From Flavobacterium columnare NBRC 100251 = ATCC 23463 (GTDB taxonomy: Bacteria > Bacteroidota > Bacteroidia > Flavobacteriales > Flavobacteriaceae): a DNA stretch of 48,344 nucleotides. The number at the start of each line of letters is the position of its first letter. The stretch's first letter is position 1. The position numbers were made by a program, and so were the translations under genes. The stretch is from NCBI RefSeq assembly GCF_002530675.1, contig NZ_PCMX01000034.1:1-48344 (forward strand), read 5' to 3'. Below the pieces are notes generated by a model. That model was not told the DNA's origin, made no database searches, and saw nothing but the letters and a program-made list of their open reading frames with translations. This document shows positions 31,695 to 40,902 of the stretch, one piece after another.

Positions 31695-33002
31695 ATGCTG
31701 ATACAATTACAGAATCATATTAATCAAAACCTTCCCTTTTTAAATGATAAAAAATTACTTCTAGCTGTTAGTGGTGGTATTGATAGTATGATTTTATTAA
31801 ACTTGTTTTCAAAATTAAACTTACAAATAGCTATTGCACATTGTAATTTTCAATTAAGGGGTGATGAAAGTAATAAGGATGAAGAATTTGTAAAATTTGA
31901 AAGTCAAAAATTAAAAGTTGAAAGTTTTATTAAAAATTTTGAAACGCAAATATATGCGAACGACAATAAACTTTCTATTCAACAAGCAGCACGCGAATTA
32001 CGCTATAATTGGTTTTATGAATTATTAAACACGCAAGGATTTGATCATTTGCTAACCGCACATCATTTAGATGATTCGTTAGAAACATTTTTAATCAATT
32101 TCACCCGTGGTACAGGTATTGAAGGACTAACAGGAATCCCACAAATCAATGATAAAATTATACGTCCTTTATTAATTTTTTCTCGTGAAGAAATTGAAAA
32201 ATACGCAGCAGAAAATAATATTCAATGGAGAGAAGATGCAAGCAATGCTTCTGATAAATATTTCAGAAATAAAATTAGACATCACGTAGTTCCTATTCTA
32301 AAAGAATTGAATACGAATTTATTAAGTTCTTTTCAAAATACACTTAAAAATTTAAAACAAACTGAATCTCTTGCAAGTCATTCTATTTATAATAAATTGG
32401 AAGAAATAGCAATTAAAAAAGAAGACGACATTTATTTTGATGTTGTAAAATTACAAACTTTACCAAATTATAAAGCCTATTTATATGAATGGCTCAAATC
32501 GTACGGCTTTCATGATTGGGATGCTATTTATGACTTAGTAGAAAATCAATCGGGGAAACAGATTCTTTCCGATCACTACCGATTAATAAAAGATAGAAAT
32601 ATTCTTATTCTAACTAAAAAACAAACTTCTCTTACTTTAGAGTTCTTTATTTCTAAGGAAACTAAATACATTGAAAATCCAATAAAATTGCGTTTTTGTA
32701 ACTCAGGTTACAATACAATACCTACAAAATCTTCTATTTTTGTAAACAAGGAAACGTTAAAATTTCCTTTAAAACTTAGAAAATGGCAAAAAGGTGATTA
32801 TTTTTATCCATCTGGAATGAAGGGTAAGAAAAAAATAAGTAAATACTTTAAAGATGAAAAATTTTCATTAGTTGATAAAGAAGATACTTGGCTTTTACTT
32901 TCAGACGACAAAATTGTTTGGGTTATCAATCATAGAGCTGATAATCGTTTTATTGCCCATTCAAATACAAAAAACATATTAAATATAATTTTCACAGAAT
33001 GA
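31695..33002 (+). CDS. tilS: tRNA(Ile)-lysidine synthetase TilS
   Basis: TilS attaches lysine to C34 of the CAU-anticodon isoleucine tRNA using ATP, so that it reads AUA. The 435-residue product has the PP-loop SGGIDS (26-31), HCNFQLRGDES (about 55-65), TAHHLDDSLETFLINFTRGTG (about 122-142, in two parts) and RPLLIFSREEIEKYA. The C-terminal substrate-binding domain (about 340-435) includes LRKWQKGDYFYPSGMKGKKK. Its stop overlaps the dsbD start in ATGA. It is essential in most bacteria. Confidence 0.96.
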   Translation: MLIQLQNHINQNLPFLNDKKLLLAVSGGIDSMILLNLFSKLNLQIAIAHCNFQLRGDESNKDEEFVKFESQKLKVESFIKNFETQIYANDNKLSIQQAARELRYNWFYELLNTQGFDHLLTAHHLDDSLETFLINFTRGTGIEGLTGIPQINDKIIRPLLIFSREEIEKYAAENNIQWREDASNASDKYFRNKIRHHVVPILKELNTNLLSSFQNTLKNLKQTESLASHSIYNKLEEIAIKKEDDIYFDVVKLQTLPNYKAYLYEWLKSYGFHDWDAIYDLVENQSGKQILSDHYRLIKDRNILILTKKQTSLTLEFFISKETKYIENPIKLRFCNSGYNTIPTKSSIFVNKETLKFPLKLRKWQKGDYFYPSGMKGKKKISKYFKDEKFSLVDKEDTWLLLSDDKIVWVINHRADNRFIAHSNTKNILNIIFTE

Positions 33003-35014
33003 AAAAATTACTAGCCTTTTTATTTTTTATAAGCTCTTTAGGTGCTTATTCTCAAATACTAAATCCAGTAAGCTGGAAAACAAGTGTACAAAAAAAATCA
33101 GACACTGAATTTATTATTACTTTCGATGCAAAAATAGAACACGAATGGCATCTATTTTCACAGTTTACGCCTGATGGTGGATCTTTACCTACTGTTTTTA
33201 CTTTTAAAAATGCAAAAGGAAATTACCAATTAGTTGGCAAAACCTCTGAAAGTGCTTATAAAAAGGTATATAGTGAGGTTTTTGAAGTAGATGAATATTT
33301 ATTTGAAAACAAAGCACAATTTAAGCAAACAATAAAACTTATTAATCCTAAAAACACGAATGTAAAAGTATATGTTGAATATCAAGTATGTAAAGAAGCT
33401 TGTATACAACAAGACAAAACATTTGATATACAATTACCCCTAACAAACACAGAAGCGGCAAAAGAAGACGTTGCAAACACAGAAGTAACACCAAAAGACA
33501 CAACTAATAAGATAATTGCTGTTCCTTTGATCACAAAAGAAAATAAGCCATCAGCTATTGACACAAACAATAGCTCTACTACAAAAACGGAAGATAACGA
33601 TAAAAGTCTTTGGACGATCTTTTTATTAGCATTTCTAGGAGGATTTGCTGCTTTACTGATGCCTTGTATTTTTCCGATGATACCAATGACGGTAAGTTTT
33701 TTCACAAAACAAAGCAAAACAAAAGCAGAAGGTATAAGAAATGCCATTCTATACGGATTGTCAATTATTGTTATTTACGTAATCCTTGGTTCTTTAATAA
33801 CAGGTGTTTTTGGTGCAGAAGCTTTAAACGAATTATCAACAAGTGTTTGGTTTAACTTAATCTTTTTTGGATTATTAATTGTATTTGCCCTTTCTTTTTT
33901 AGGCGCGTTTGAAATTGTTTTACCAAGTTCTTGGGCAACAAAGTTAGATTCACAAGCGGATAAGGGAGGAATCCTAGGAATTACATTCATGGCTCTAGCT
34001 CTTGCGGTGGTTTCTTTTTCTTGTACAGGGCCTATTGTAGGAACATTGTTAGTAGAATCTGCTACAAAAGGAGGAATTGCTCCTATCGTTGGAATGTTTG
34101 GTTTTTCTTTAGCTATTGCACTTCCCTTTATGCTTTTTGCTATGTTCCCTGGATGGTTAAACACTTTACCCAAATCAGGAGGATGGTTAAACACCGTAAA
34201 AGTTTCTTTAGGATTTTTAGAATTGGCTTTTGCTTTTAAATTTTTATCTAATGCGGATTTAGTTTTACAAAAGCATCTATTAGAAAGAGAATTATTCCTA
34301 GCTATTTGGATTGGTATTTTTGGTGCTTGGGCACTGTATTTATTTGGTAAATATATGTTACCTCATGATTACGAAAAAGCTGATAAAATTGGTATTGGAA
34401 GACTCATAATGGCTATTATTGTTACCTCATTTACTTTTTATATGATTCCTGGGTTATGGGGAGCTCCTCTTAAAATTTTAAGCGGATTAACACCTCCATT
34501 AAATTATGCGGAAAGCACTAATGGTTTAGGTTCTTCTTCCGCTGCTTCAAAAGCAGAATTACCTGAACACGCACATTACGGACCGCATAACATTGTTACT
34601 TTTGACGATTACGAAACAGGTTTAGCATACGCAAAAGAAGTTAACAAACCTGTTCTCCTAGATTTTACAGGAGATGCTTGTGCTAATTGTAGAAAAATGG
34701 AAGATAACGTATGGTCTAACCCTGAAGTATTATCTATCTTACAAGAAAAAGTTGTTATCATTTCTTTAGTTTGCGATCGAAAAATTGAATTGCCAAAAGA
34801 ACAACAATACGTTTCAAAAGCAACAGGTAAAGAAATCATAACAATTGGTAATAAATGGAGTGATTTCCAAATTACGAGATACAAAAGCAACTCTCAACCC
34901 CTTTATGTAGTTTTAGATTCTGATGGAAATGACTTGTCTAAACCTATTGGCTTTTCAGGTATTGATGAATATAAATCTTGGTTAGAAAACGGCATCAATA
35001 ATTTTAAAAAATAA
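32999..35014 (+). CDS. dsbD: Thiol:disulfide interchange protein DsbD
   Basis: A 671-residue inner-membrane reductant carrier that passes electrons from cytoplasmic thioredoxin to the periplasm. A signal peptide (1-18) is followed by the alpha domain (about 20-150) with Cys131 and Cys135 (CKEAC) and an Asp/Thr-rich linker. The eight-helix beta domain (about 202-480) has the active cysteines in LMPCIFPMIPM and SFSCTGP. The thioredoxin-like gamma domain has CANC at 561-564 instead of the common CVAC. The start overlaps tilS by four bases and a Crp/Fnr gene follows after two bases, so the three are one operon. Confidence 0.94.
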   Translation: MKKLLAFLFFISSLGAYSQILNPVSWKTSVQKKSDTEFIITFDAKIEHEWHLFSQFTPDGGSLPTVFTFKNAKGNYQLVGKTSESAYKKVYSEVFEVDEYLFENKAQFKQTIKLINPKNTNVKVYVEYQVCKEACIQQDKTFDIQLPLTNTEAAKEDVANTEVTPKDTTNKIIAVPLITKENKPSAIDTNNSSTTKTEDNDKSLWTIFLLAFLGGFAALLMPCIFPMIPMTVSFFTKQSKTKAEGIRNAILYGLSIIVIYVILGSLITGVFGAEALNELSTSVWFNLIFFGLLIVFALSFLGAFEIVLPSSWATKLDSQADKGGILGITFMALALAVVSFSCTGPIVGTLLVESATKGGIAPIVGMFGFSLAIALPFMLFAMFPGWLNTLPKSGGWLNTVKVSLGFLELAFAFKFLSNADLVLQKHLLERELFLAIWIGIFGAWALYLFGKYMLPHDYEKADKIGIGRLIMAIIVTSFTFYMIPGLWGAPLKILSGLTPPLNYAESTNGLGSSSAASKAELPEHAHYGPHNIVTFDDYETGLAYAKEVNKPVLLDFTGDACANCRKMEDNVWSNPEVLSILQEKVVIISLVCDRKIELPKEQQYVSKATGKEIITIGNKWSDFQITRYKSNSQPLYVVLDSDGNDLSKPIGFSGIDEYKSWLENGINNFKK

Positions 35015-35016
35015 TT

Positions 35017-35613
35017 ATGAATCCCCAATTAATACAAAATCATTTAAAGGAGTATTTAAGTTCTCTCCACATTTTAAATGAAGATGAAATTAATTGGGGA
35101 TCTTCTTTTTTTAAAATCATTATTCTAAAAAAAGAAGATTTTTTTATCAAACAAGATGAGCCTTGCTTGCTCTTAGGTTTTATTGCAAAAGGAATGGTCA
35201 AAGCTTACTCTGTAGATGCTTACGGTAAAGAAAACATTTATTGTTTTGGTATTGAAAACGATTTTGTAACTATTTTAACTAGTTTTCAAAATAAAACACT
35301 TTCTACAAAAAATATACAAGCAATAGAAGATAGTTTATTACTTACTATTACCTTAGAAAATTTAAACCTGCTTATTAAAAAAAGTACTAATTGGGGAAAA
35401 GTTGCACAACATATTATACAAAAAGAGTATTTAGAAAAAGAACGTTTTTTACAACTTTTTCATCATCAATCAGCAAATTTAAAATTTAGAAACCTAATTA
35501 AGTTTTATCCTTTCCTTCTTACCCGAGCTAAAACAGAAGATATAGCTTCCTTTATAGGAATTACTACTCGTACATTAAATAGGGCTAAACTACATTTTTA
35601 TCAAAAAGAATAA
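35017..35613 (+). CDS. Crp/Fnr-family transcriptional regulator
   Basis: A 198-residue regulator with a cyclic-nucleotide-binding-like beta-roll (about 25-120; DFFIKQDEPCLLLGFIAKGMV, then ENDFVTILTSF). A long helix and a C-terminal HTH (about 165-195; EDIASFIGITTRTLNRAKLHF) complete it. No Fnr-type N-terminal cysteine cluster and no clear cAMP-binding Arg/Ser pair are present, so the effector is unknown. It follows dsbD by only two bases, which suggests co-expression with the thiol-reduction system. A role in redox response is an inference. Confidence 0.85.
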   Translation: MNPQLIQNHLKEYLSSLHILNEDEINWGSSFFKIIILKKEDFFIKQDEPCLLLGFIAKGMVKAYSVDAYGKENIYCFGIENDFVTILTSFQNKTLSTKNIQAIEDSLLLTITLENLNLLIKKSTNWGKVAQHIIQKEYLEKERFLQLFHHQSANLKFRNLIKFYPFLLTRAKTEDIASFIGITTRTLNRAKLHFYQKE

Positions 35614-35713
35614 GACAAATGTCTTTTTTTACTCATTTTTTCTGTTCTATTTTCGTCTCATATAAATTTTAAGATTCATTTTTGAATATTTACCCCAAAA
35701 CACTCCTTTTTAT

Positions 35714-36406
35714 ATGATAAAAAAAATAGCACCCGAAGTATTTCATATTCCTTTATTACCCCGAAATAGTGTAAACTGTTATATTATAGAGGGAGTATTA
35801 GTAGATGCAGGCATAAGAAGTTCTTTTTCTAAAATAAGAAAAGCAACAGAAGAAATCCCTATTTATGCACACGCGTTAACACATGCTCATCCTGATCACC
35901 AAGGCGCATCGCAATTAATTTGTCATACTTTAGACATCCCTTTGTATTGTCATACAAAAGAGGTAGAAAGAGCTGAATCTGGATTGGCAACTAAAGATTA
36001 TCCTTCGCCTAAAAATATGATTTCTTTATTACAACAAAAATTTTGGTCAGGGAAAGGAATGAAAGTAAATAAAACACTTAGAGAAGGAGATTCTTTGGGC
36101 GAATTTAAGGTAATTGAAACGCCTGGACATTCTGATGGACATATTGCTTTTTTTAGAGAAAAAGATGGTGTTTTAATTGCTGGTGATGTAGCTACAAACA
36201 TGAACCTAATTACAACTCAAAAAGGTTTGTATTTACCTCCTTATCTATTTACTTCTAATCCTAAAGAAAATCTTTATTCTCTACAAAAAATAGCCAAACT
36301 CAATCCACATATCTTATGTTTTGGACATGGCCCTGTTTTTTACAATCAGGATAAAAAATTTGAAAAATTTGTAGCCAAAGGATTTGAAAAACATTTACCC
36401 ATGTAA
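35714..36406 (+). CDS. MBL-fold metallo-hydrolase
   Basis: A 230-residue metallo-beta-lactamase-fold hydrolase of the glyoxalase II-like branch. Metal ligands are His56 onward in THAHPDH (ALTHAHPDHQGAS, 54-66), His in TPGHSDGHIAFF (about 138-149), Asp in LIAGDVA and His in CFGHGP near the C-terminus. The short N-terminal NSVNCYIIEG is typical. It is cytoplasmic, since no signal peptide is present. The substrate is unknown. Its transcription stop is formed by a hairpin that also contains the end of the convergent gene. Confidence 0.88.
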   Translation: MIKKIAPEVFHIPLLPRNSVNCYIIEGVLVDAGIRSSFSKIRKATEEIPIYAHALTHAHPDHQGASQLICHTLDIPLYCHTKEVERAESGLATKDYPSPKNMISLLQQKFWSGKGMKVNKTLREGDSLGEFKVIETPGHSDGHIAFFREKDGVLIAGDVATNMNLITTQKGLYLPPYLFTSNPKENLYSLQKIAKLNPHILCFGHGPVFYNQDKKFEKFVAKGFEKHLPM

Positions 36407-36416
36407 ACTTTTCAGT

Positions 36417-36466
36417 AAAAATAGTAAGACAATTTTTTATTTTTTTTCTATTGTCTTACTATTTTT
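36417..36466. terminator. Bidirectional 17-bp hairpin overlapping a coding end
   Basis: AAAAATAGTAAGACAAT (36417-36433) is the exact reverse complement of 36450-36466, with a 16-base T-rich loop. For the plus-strand hydrolase gene it is an intrinsic terminator 11 bases after the stop. For the minus-strand gene the 5' arm encodes residues KNSKTI near its C-terminus and the stop codon lies in the loop. Confidence 0.85.
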
Positions 36467-37150
36467 AACAATTCTTGTGATATTAAATTTTGCTTTAAAC
36501 CCTGTAGCCAATCCCCATTTATCGCCCATCAAAATTTTAGATTGACTATCTGTAAACAAAAATTCCCCTGTATTAGGAGTAAAAGTTCCTTCGTTTAGAG
36601 CTTCAATTTCTATATGATTAATCCCTTCTGTAAGGTAAATTATTATTTTTTTTCTAAATCCTTCTAAATATAAATAGTCAGTCACATTTTTGCCATTTAC
36701 CCAAACTTGAACCTGATCTCCATCTACCTCTCCGAAATCTCGATAGTTTAAGGTTATGGTTTCTGAATCTATAGTAAAATCTCCAAAATATTGATGTTTT
36801 CTAAAAGCTTTTGGATCCAAAACACCTTCTTTAATCTGAGGCTTTAGCTTATCATTCATTTTTTCTGCATATAGCTTTCCTAGGTCTAGATCACTACCTC
36901 CTCCCGTCATCTGCATTTCTTTATCTGTTTTGGGAGGATCATATTTTTTAGGAGGTACTTTGAATAATTTAGGTTCAAAAGGTTTATTTAATGAATATTG
37001 AGGAGCCGTTTCTTCTTTGCCTTTATTTTTATTAGGTTCGGGAATATCTATTCGCGGTATTTTTAACGAAGGCAATCGTTTGCCATCATTTTGCGCTTTC
37101 AGCTTGAAACATACAAAAACTACAATTATAAAAATTTGGTATCGCATCAT
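36437..37150 (-). CDS. Exported protein of unknown function
   Basis: A 237-residue protein with a signal peptide (MMRYQIFIIVVFVCFKLKAQ, 1-20; the second Met could also start). A Pro/Lys-rich, probably disordered region (about 25-90) follows, then a beta-rich domain (about 115-237): QYFGDFTIDSETITLNYRDFG, VQVWVNGKNVTDYLYLEGF and GINHIEIEALNEG. The last part looks like an immunoglobulin- or lectin-like fold that presents a ligand-binding surface. I know no named family. Start is 57 bases downstream of mazG on the same strand, so co-transcription is likely. Confidence 0.75.
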   Translation of the reverse strand: MMRYQIFIIVVFVCFKLKAQNDGKRLPSLKIPRIDIPEPNKNKGKEETAPQYSLNKPFEPKLFKVPPKKYDPPKTDKEMQMTGGGSDLDLGKLYAEKMNDKLKPQIKEGVLDPKAFRKHQYFGDFTIDSETITLNYRDFGEVDGDQVQVWVNGKNVTDYLYLEGFRKKIIIYLTEGINHIEIEALNEGTFTPNTGEFLFTDSQSKILMGDKWGLATGFKAKFNITRIVKNSKTIEKK

Positions 37151-37207
37151 ACGGATATATCAAAAATCATTCCTTTTTAAAGACTTATTCTTTTTTAAAA
37201 TAGTTTT

Positions 37208-37984
37208 TTAGGGCATACGTTTGGCTTCTTCCCAAAAAACATCCATCTCGGCAAGTGTCATATCCGAGAGGTTTTTACCCAGTACTTTTGCTTTTTGTTC
37301 TAAATAGGTAAACCTTTTGATAAATTTTTTATTCGTTCTTTCCAAAGCGTCTTCTGGATTAATATTTAAAAAACGAGCGTAATTAATCATTGAAAAAATA
37401 ACATCTCCAAACTCTGCTTCTATTTTATCTTGATTTCCTTTTTTTACTTCTTCTTGTAATTCTTGTAATTCTTCTTGTACTTTATCCCATACTTGGTATG
37501 GTTCTTCCCAATCAAAACCTACTCCTTTGACTTTATCTTGTATCCTACTGGCTTTAACCATGGCGGGCAATGATTTAGGTACTCCTTGTAGAACTGATTT
37601 TTTACCTTCTTTAAGTTTGAGTTTTTCCCAATTTTGTTTCACTTCTTGTTCATCTGCTACTTCTACATCTGCATAAATATGAGGATGGCGATGAATGAGT
37701 TTATCACAAATAGCGTTGGCTACATCCGCTATATCAAAATGTTGGGTTTCACTTCCTATTTTTGAATAAAAAACGATATGAAGTAATAAATCTCCTAGTT
37801 CATTTTTAATTTCATTTAAATCATTATCTAGTATAGCTTCTCCTAACTCATAGGTTTCTTCTATGGTCAGATGACGCAAACTTTCTAATGTTTGCTTTTT
37901 ATCCCATGGGCATTTTTCTCGAAGTTCGTCCATAATATCCAATAAACGATTAAAAGCTTGTAGTTGTTCTGAACGTGTATTCAT
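37208..37984 (-). CDS. mazG: Nucleoside triphosphate pyrophosphohydrolase MazG
   Basis: MazG hydrolyses (d)NTPs to monophosphates and pyrophosphate and helps sanitise nucleotides or lower ppGpp. The 258-residue product has two MazG domains. The first (about 12-115) has CPWDKKQTLESLRHLTIEETYEL (in two parts, 20-42) and the metal-binding ELGDLLLHIVFYSKI. The second (about 145-230) has EEPYQVWDKVQEELQELQEE and EFGDVIFSMINYARFL. Length matches the E. coli protein. It belongs to a conserved flavobacterial cluster with DUF5606, def, ruvX and dapD. Confidence 0.96.
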   Translation of the reverse strand: MNTRSEQLQAFNRLLDIMDELREKCPWDKKQTLESLRHLTIEETYELGEAILDNDLNEIKNELGDLLLHIVFYSKIGSETQHFDIADVANAICDKLIHRHPHIYADVEVADEQEVKQNWEKLKLKEGKKSVLQGVPKSLPAMVKASRIQDKVKGVGFDWEEPYQVWDKVQEELQELQEEVKKGNQDKIEAEFGDVIFSMINYARFLNINPEDALERTNKKFIKRFTYLEQKAKVLGKNLSDMTLAEMDVFWEEAKRMP

Positions 37985-38023
37985 GTCGTTTTTTTATAGA
38001 AAATAATAGATTTACTAAATAAC

Positions 38024-38056
38024 AAAAAATCCTGCATTTGTTGTTCAAATACAGGA
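38024..38056 (-). terminator. Intrinsic terminator after the DUF5606 gene
   Basis: TCCTGCATTTG (38030-38040) pairs with CAAATACAGGA (38046-38056), one G-U or C-A position, loop of 5. On the minus strand a T run follows. It separates DUF5606 from mazG. Confidence 0.8.
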
Positions 38057-38084
38057 CTTATATTTTTGTTAAAATTACAACTGA

Positions 38085-38627
38085 TTATTCTTCAGATTTT
38101 GTTTTTTTTGTTGCTCTTGGTTTCTTTGGTTTTTCTTCTTTTTCACCAGTAGTTTCTTCTTTTTTAGCTTTAGTTGCTCTCGTTTTTTTAGGTTTTTCTT
38201 CAGCTACTTCTTCTTTTTTAGTTTCTTCTACTTTTACTTCTTCAGCTAAAACCACTAATCCTTTAGCTTGTAATATATTATACCAGTTCAAGATTTTTTT
38301 TACATCAGAAGGATATACTCTATCTTGATCATAATCTGGCAACACTTCTCCAAAATATGCTAATAAAGCGGCTTTATCCTCTTTTAAACGAGGGGCTTCA
38401 CCACCATTTTCTTTTTTGGCAATAGCACTCATTACTTCTACTAATGGTTTTTCTTCTGAGTAAGTATATACTGATATTTCAGATAATAAACTTACATTAC
38501 TTTGCATACCCACTGTTACTTTTTTACCATCAACTAATGATTCTGCTACAAAACCAGTTCTTGTTTGCATTTTTAAAGCATATAAACCTGGCTTTCCTGA
38601 AATGGCTAATATTCTTTCTAAATTCAT
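38085..38627 (-). CDS. DUF5606 domain protein with charged repetitive tail
   Basis: A 180-residue protein known from Bacteroidota only. The N-terminal domain (1-120) begins MNLERILAISGKPGLYAL and has TRTGFVAESLVDGKKVTVG, the hallmark of DUF5606. Residues about 130-180 are a Lys/Glu-rich, low-complexity tail with repeated KKEEVAEEKPKKTRATK and EEKPKKPRATK blocks, probably disordered and possibly nucleic-acid or ribosome associated. The function is unknown. It lies between def and mazG in a conserved cluster. The repeats in the tail could vary by slippage. Confidence 0.88.
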   Translation of the reverse strand: MNLERILAISGKPGLYALKMQTRTGFVAESLVDGKKVTVGMQSNVSLLSEISVYTYSEEKPLVEVMSAIAKKENGGEAPRLKEDKAALLAYFGEVLPDYDQDRVYPSDVKKILNWYNILQAKGLVVLAEEVKVEETKKEEVAEEKPKKTRATKAKKEETTGEKEEKPKKPRATKKTKSEE

Positions 38628-38679
38628 TTTGTTAAATTATTTTTATTGCTCCTCAATTGGGAGGGCAATTATATTACTT

Positions 38680-39261
38680 TTATTTCATTTTTGCAAAACG
38701 CATACGGTAATCAGGTCGAGCCTTTCCTTCCATAATGTTTTGTAATTTCTTTTTAATTAAGGTTTTTTTAAGGGTTGAAATTTTATCGGTAAACAAAACG
38801 CCTTCTATATGATCGTACTCGTGTTGAATTACACGTGCCACCAATCCGTCGTATACTTCTGTTTTCTTTACAAAATTTTCATCAAAATATTCGATAGTTA
38901 TCCGTTCATGTCGATATACGTCTTCACGGACATCTGGAATACTCAAACAACCTTCATTAAAAGCCCATTCTTCTCCTTCTTCTTTCAGTATTTTGGCATT
39001 AATAAAAGTTTTCTTAAACCCTTTTAATTGTGTTGCTTCTTCTTTAGATAAGTCTTCTGTATCACTAAAGGGTTCTGTATCTACAATAAACAACCGAATA
39101 GCTAGACCTACTTGCGGAGCTGCCAGTCCTACACCGTGTGCCTTGTACATAGTTTCGTACATATTAGCAATTACTTCTTTCAAATTAGGATAATCCTCTG
39201 AAATATTTTCACCTACTTTTCGTAATACAGGATCTCCGTAACCTACAATTGGATATATCAT
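38680..39261 (-). CDS. def: Peptide deformylase
   Basis: Def removes the formyl group from the N-terminal methionine of new proteins. The 193-residue product shows the three active-site motifs: GVGLAAPQ (43-50), EGCLS (103-107, metal Cys105) and QHEYDH (146-151, metal His147 and His151, base Glu148). It is a class I-type enzyme with a short insert (about 60-82). The promoter box TACTTTTG lies in the mqo-def gap, so def has its own start in addition to any read-through. Confidence 0.97.
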   Translation of the reverse strand: MIYPIVGYGDPVLRKVGENISEDYPNLKEVIANMYETMYKAHGVGLAAPQVGLAIRLFIVDTEPFSDTEDLSKEEATQLKGFKKTFINAKILKEEGEEWAFNEGCLSIPDVREDVYRHERITIEYFDENFVKKTEVYDGLVARVIQHEYDHIEGVLFTDKISTLKKTLIKKKLQNIMEGKARPDYRMRFAKMK

Positions 39262-39292
39262 TCTTCTATTTTTTCAAAATAAATCAAGGACG

Positions 39293-39300
39293 CAAAAGTA
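39293..39300 (-). promoter_or_regulatory. -7 promoter box of def
   Basis: Minus-strand TACTTTTG (TAnnTTTG) lies 31 bases before the def ATG, between mqo and def. Confidence 0.55.
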
Positions 39301-39309
39301 CGAATAGTT

Positions 39310-40806
39310 TTAAACATTTAATTTTAAAACTTCATTTGTTTTTTGACGAATTTCTTTGACCATTTGCGTATTTTTATTTAGCTCTTGACCATAAGAAGGT
39401 ATCATTTCTTTTAGTTTGGTTTGCCAAGCATTACTTTTCATTTTTTGAGGAAAACATTTTTCGAGTAATTCAATCATGATTGAGGTAGCTGTTGATGCTC
39501 CAGGAGAAGCTCCTAGTAATACAGATAATGATCCATCGGCGGCAGCTACAACTTCTGTTCCGAATTCTAAAACTCCGTTTCCGTTTTTATCTTTTTTTAT
39601 AACCTGAACTCGCTGTCCTGCTGTTTCTAATACCCAGTCTTCTTTTTTTGCTGAAGGAACATATTCTTTCAGGGCTTTCATTCTATCATTAGTAGATTGA
39701 AATACTTGTTCTATTAAATACTTAGTTAAAGGTATATTTTTAATACCTGCTTGTAACATGGGCTTAATATTATCCATTTCTATGGATGAGATCAAATCAA
39801 AATAAGATCCATTTTTTAGGAATTTGGTTGAAAAACCTGCATAAGGTCCAAACAATAATTCTTTTTTCCCGTTTATGACCCGTGTATCTATATGAGGTAC
39901 AGACATAGGCGGTGCACCCACTGAGGCTTTGCCGTATACCTTTACATCGTGTTTTTTGATTACTTCTTCGTTAGTACATTTTAACCATTGTCCGCTTACA
40001 GGAAATCCCCCATAACCTTCTCCTTCAGGAATATTGGCTTTTTCTAACAGTAATAATGATCCTCCACCTGCTCCAATGAATACAAATGGTGTGTAAATTC
40101 TTTTCTTTTCACCAGTAGTGAGATCCGTTATTTTCAAACGCCACTTTCCTTCTTCTTTTTTACGCAACTTTTTAACTTCGTGATTAAAATGTATGTTCAC
40201 TCCATCTAACGTTTCTAAATATTTGAAAAGATTTCTTGTTAAAGCACCAAAGTTAACATCAGTCCCATATTTCATTGTTGTGCATGCAATATCAGTATTG
40301 GATTTACGTCCTTCCATTATTAATGGAGCCCATTGTTTGATTATTTCTGGATCTTCTGTATATTCCATTTCCTTAAACAATTCATATTGTTGTAAAGCTT
40401 CAAAACGTTTACGTAAATAGGAAACATTTTCTTTACCCCATACAAAACTCAAATGTGGAACAGACTTGATAAAAGACTCTGGATTGGCAAGTAATTCTTT
40501 TTCAACTAAGTATGCCCATAGCTGACGTGATACTTCAAAAGCTTCTGAAATTTTAACTGCTTTTTTTACATCTACCGTTCCGTTTTCTAATTCTGGAGTA
40601 TAATTAAGTTCACAAAATGCGGCATGTCCTGTTCCGGCATTATTCCAAGCATCAGAACTTTCGGCGGCTGCCACGTCTAAGCGTTCAAAAATTTCAATCT
40701 TAATATCAGGTTGTAATTCCTTTAATAACAAACCTAAAGTAGCGCTCATAATTCCAGCGCCAATTAACACTACATCTGTTTCTTGATTTTGAGTTGTTGC
40801 TGCCAT
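39310..40806 (-). CDS. mqo: Malate:quinone oxidoreductase
   Basis: Mqo oxidises malate to oxaloacetate and passes electrons to the quinone pool at the membrane, replacing or helping malate dehydrogenase. The 498-residue FAD protein has VVLIGAGIMSATLGLLL (about 13-29) and SSDAWNNAGTGHAAFCELNYTPE (about 50-72, in two parts), the Mqo signature. It also has VFIGAGGGSLLLLEKA and SVLLGASPGASTA near 420-433. It sits between def and ruvX, interrupting an order that I recall as contiguous in other flavobacteria. It has its own TATCTTTG box. Confidence 0.96.
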   Translation of the reverse strand: MAATTQNQETDVVLIGAGIMSATLGLLLKELQPDIKIEIFERLDVAAAESSDAWNNAGTGHAAFCELNYTPELENGTVDVKKAVKISEAFEVSRQLWAYLVEKELLANPESFIKSVPHLSFVWGKENVSYLRKRFEALQQYELFKEMEYTEDPEIIKQWAPLIMEGRKSNTDIACTTMKYGTDVNFGALTRNLFKYLETLDGVNIHFNHEVKKLRKKEEGKWRLKITDLTTGEKKRIYTPFVFIGAGGGSLLLLEKANIPEGEGYGGFPVSGQWLKCTNEEVIKKHDVKVYGKASVGAPPMSVPHIDTRVINGKKELLFGPYAGFSTKFLKNGSYFDLISSIEMDNIKPMLQAGIKNIPLTKYLIEQVFQSTNDRMKALKEYVPSAKKEDWVLETAGQRVQVIKKDKNGNGVLEFGTEVVAAADGSLSVLLGASPGASTATSIMIELLEKCFPQKMKSNAWQTKLKEMIPSYGQELNKNTQMVKEIRQKTNEVLKLNV

Positions 40807-40823
40807 TCTAGTAAATTGTGATG

Positions 40824-40831
40824 CAAAGATA
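40824..40831 (-). promoter_or_regulatory. -7 promoter box of mqo
   Basis: Minus-strand TATCTTTG, 17 bases upstream of the ATG at 40806. A TTG (40858-40856) lies 24 bases further upstream. Confidence 0.6.
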
Positions 40832-40902
40832 CATCGTAAAAGTATTATTTTTTTACAATTTTTTTAGGTAACGAATTAATTCTACAAAAATTGTAAAGAA
40901 TG

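Noticed and set aside
38085..38235. Frameshift in the tail of the DUF5606 gene
   Set aside because: The Lys/Glu-rich repetitive tail is in frame and ends in a normal stop; such tails are common in this family.
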